Shown: positions 61,915 through 64,000 of the stretch, in pieces
Position numbering within the stretch: the stretch's first letter is position 1
Layout of the letters: every line of letters starts with the position of its first letter
Origin: Montifringilla adamsi
Taxonomy: Eukaryota; Chordata; Aves; Passeriformes; Passeridae
Length of the DNA stretch: 64,000 nucleotides
Reading direction: 5' to 3'
NCBI GenBank assembly: GCA_017590115.1
Contig: JAGGNK010007448.1
Span: forward strand, 8,534,815 to 8,598,814
Position numbers and translations under genes: made by a program
Notes under the pieces: model-generated
Database searches by the model: none
Told to the model about the DNA's origin: nothing
What the model saw: only the letters and a program-made list of their open reading frames with translations

Positions 61915-64000
61915 AACAGATGTGCCCAACAACCCCTCAGAGCTGTGAGACCACCTTGTACTCCAGCATTGCTGGGTTTGCTCCCAGTCAGGCTCAGGGC
62001 TGAGTCCTGCCTTGCCCTCAGAGCAAGCAGAGCAGGGCAGTGGTGTCTGTGCTCTAAAACCAGCACAGGAACCCTGCCAGCAGCCAGCTCTGGGAGCATC
62101 CCCATGCCAACGCCCCCTGAACACCTGCAGCCCTCCCCACCCACCTCCAGCTGCCAGCAGAGGCTGTTTCTTGTCTCCTGCCTCTGCTGCTGCCAGCAGG
62201 GATGGCTGAGGCTGATGAGAGCAGAAGAAAAGCAGCCCAGAGCCATTTCTCACTGTGGAGAGGTGCAGAGGGGGCCAGGGCTCCTGGGGGATCCCCTCCC
62301 AGCTGGCAGGATCCCCCAGAGGATCAGAGCATCCCCAGCCAGGCAGGGACCAGGAAGGGTCAGCTCAGTGCTCCCAGTCCACACTAGGAACTCTGCTCCT
62401 ACAGAGCAGATCTGCAGCTTCAACTCATCTGGAAAAGGGCACCAGTGCTGTCTGTCTGCACCCCAGGACATCTCCAGAGCTGATTCTCACCCTGCTTGCC
62501 TTCACCCCTAAAAACAACCCCATGGAGCCACAGCAAAGTCCTTCACTTGTCTCCAAAGGCAAAACCTACCAGCACTCAACTCTTAGCTTGCAGTGTGTGA
62601 AAGAGAAGCAGATTTATTCAGGGCCACATTTTTGGTTGTTTGGAGAAGCAAAGCCAGCCCCTGTTTGTTTACTTCGTGTTCCAGCTCCTCTCCAGCTTCC
62701 TTCAGTTTGTTGCTTTAAGCTCTCTGTGTTTGCCTTTCTCAACAAGGTCGCTGCTTTCACAAGACTTCTGCAGCACTGCCCCACTTCCCCGGCCTCCAGC
62801 TTTGTCTTCTGACATCCAAATACTCTGAGAATATTAATTAAAATCATCAAGAGCTCAGCAAGGGGAGCCAGAACAGCAGAGGGAAACATCAGGCACTCCT
62901 TCCACCCCCAGAGCCCAGGGAAGGGCAATGACCAAGAAGGAACCTGTGAAGGACACCACAGTGAAAACCTGGCCCAGCCTTTTGCTAGGAAGCTTTTTTG
63001 TACCTGCTTGATGAAACTGATGTGTTTTACCACATTTGCCTAACCAGAGGGTTTTAGCATCCTTAGGAATATGCAGCCATTTTGTAACCTTAAGCAGGAA
63101 AAAGAATCTGAATTAAAAAAAAAAAATAAAATGGAAAGCTCTCCTCACCATGAGATTTGTCAACATCAAAAGGCATGGCTGGTTCAGAAGCCAACTCAAA
63201 TCTCACCTCTCTCACCTGCTTCCTACTACAGAAACAGATGTTCCTCTGGCTGGAAATTGCTGCTATTAATAATATAAATAATTATGCTCTTCTAATCATT
63301 TAATAGGTGCACAGGAGGGTACCAAAATTTCTGGCAGTCATAAAATACATCTCCCTCCCCTCAAGGGCTCAGAGACACATTGGTGGCCTCTCCAGAGAGC
63401 TGGAAAGGATAAAAGCTAAGGAGAAATCAAGGAGTCAGGCTCCTGTCCACATCCCCCTGTGACAGCCCCTTCCCCACCTGTAAGGCACTGAGAGCTCAGC
63501 CAGGTGTGACCTCAGCCCACCAACACAGAGCTGATTTTTACCTCCCCAGCAGATTCCCAGGACCTGGAGAGGGGAAATGTGCTCTCAAGATCCTTCTCTC
63601 CCTGCACTGCAAATCCCAGCTGTTTGCTGGTGCTCCTCCCAAGAACACTTTGTCCTTCTCTCAACAAACAGCCCCAGCCTTGGGAATGTGAGCGAGAGCA
63701 GCACGGATTAACGGGGTCACTGCAACCTCCAGAGCTCTGACTGCAGCTGCTCAGCCCCTTCCCACCCTCCAGGGATCCCACACACACATCACTGCTGGCT
63801 CCAGATGTTAACACAGCACATCTGCATCTCCAGAGGGCACTGAGCAGCCCATGGGCCACATCCACACTTCCTCTGACCCAGACACAGCACCAGGTTCATT
63901 TGAGGTTCATTTCCTCTCCCCCTTTCACAAGAGAGTAATCTGCCAGAAGGAATCCCCTGAGGAGATGCCAGGCATGAGTTCTGCAGGAGTTACAAGAGAT

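Larger units (their letters stand above)
53790..64000 (-). other. GPSM1 upstream intron (to the window end)
   Basis: The exon at 53719-53789 begins at an acceptor with a split glycine codon, so the preceding exon lies further right on the plus strand. I looked for the final TPR exon (family text like GDRHGEL and MNVAQLQLVLG) and saw none before 64000. The stretch contains one CR1 fragment, a 37-bp repeat array and homopolymer runs. Confidence 0.65.

Noticed and set aside
53790..64000. TPR exons of GPSM1
   Set aside because: None of the conserved TPR phrases was seen on the minus strand; the exons are expected beyond the window.
1..64000. tRNA, rRNA or endogenous viral genes
   Set aside because: No cloverleaf, rRNA or retroviral gene pattern was recognised by eye; a covariance-model and repeat-library search would be needed to exclude small or decayed copies.

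Overview
The window is a vertebrate nuclear chromosome segment, most likely from a bird. Genes are split into short exons with GT-AG introns, CpG-rich promoters and AATAAA signals, and several fragments match the avian/reptilian CR1 LINE 3' region (about 3.0, 20.5 and 55.4 kb). The gene order PMPCA - ENTR1 - SNAPC4 - CARD9 - DNLZ - GPSM1, with its orientations, is that of human 9q34.3. In birds this would fit a GC-rich microchromosome. Species was not determined.

Layout. 1-1211 (minus): first four coding exons of PMPCA, with a 44-base assembly gap in intron 1. 1212-1351: a 140-bp CpG-rich bidirectional promoter shared with ENTR1. 1352-4024 (plus): ENTR1, seven coding exons, 252 aa. 4677-16781 (plus): SNAPC4, 22 coding exons, 1552 aa, with the Myb-repeat array in exons 9-14 and one 2.07-kb exon. 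16.8-20.1 kb: 3' UTR and intergenic DNA. 20174-about 25018 (plus): CARD9, with a clear CARD and coiled coil but an unresolved 3' end. 25581-27012 (plus): DNLZ, whose ATG-containing 5' end is missing. 27.2-about 30.3 kb: intergenic. 32050-53789 (minus): the 3' part of GPSM1, with five exons and four GoLoco motifs. The TPR exons were not found and should lie beyond position 64000. Everything from 53790 to 64000 is read as GPSM1 intron.

The genes do not form one pathway. They are a conserved neighbourhood: mitochondrial presequence cleavage (PMPCA) and mitochondrial Hsp70 maintenance (DNLZ), endosomal/ciliary trafficking (ENTR1), snRNA transcription (SNAPC4), innate immune signalling (CARD9) and G-protein regulation (GPSM1). 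I found no bacterial, viral, CRISPR or new multi-gene system. The items most worth a second look are a perfect 28-bp inverted repeat in a SNAPC4 intron, an intronic CpG island with a 16-bp tandem array that may be the promoter of a short GPSM1 form, the abnormal 5' end of DNLZ, and the missing conserved tail of CARD9. All exon limits were set by eye from splice consensus, reading phase and remembered human family sequences; no alignment was run.
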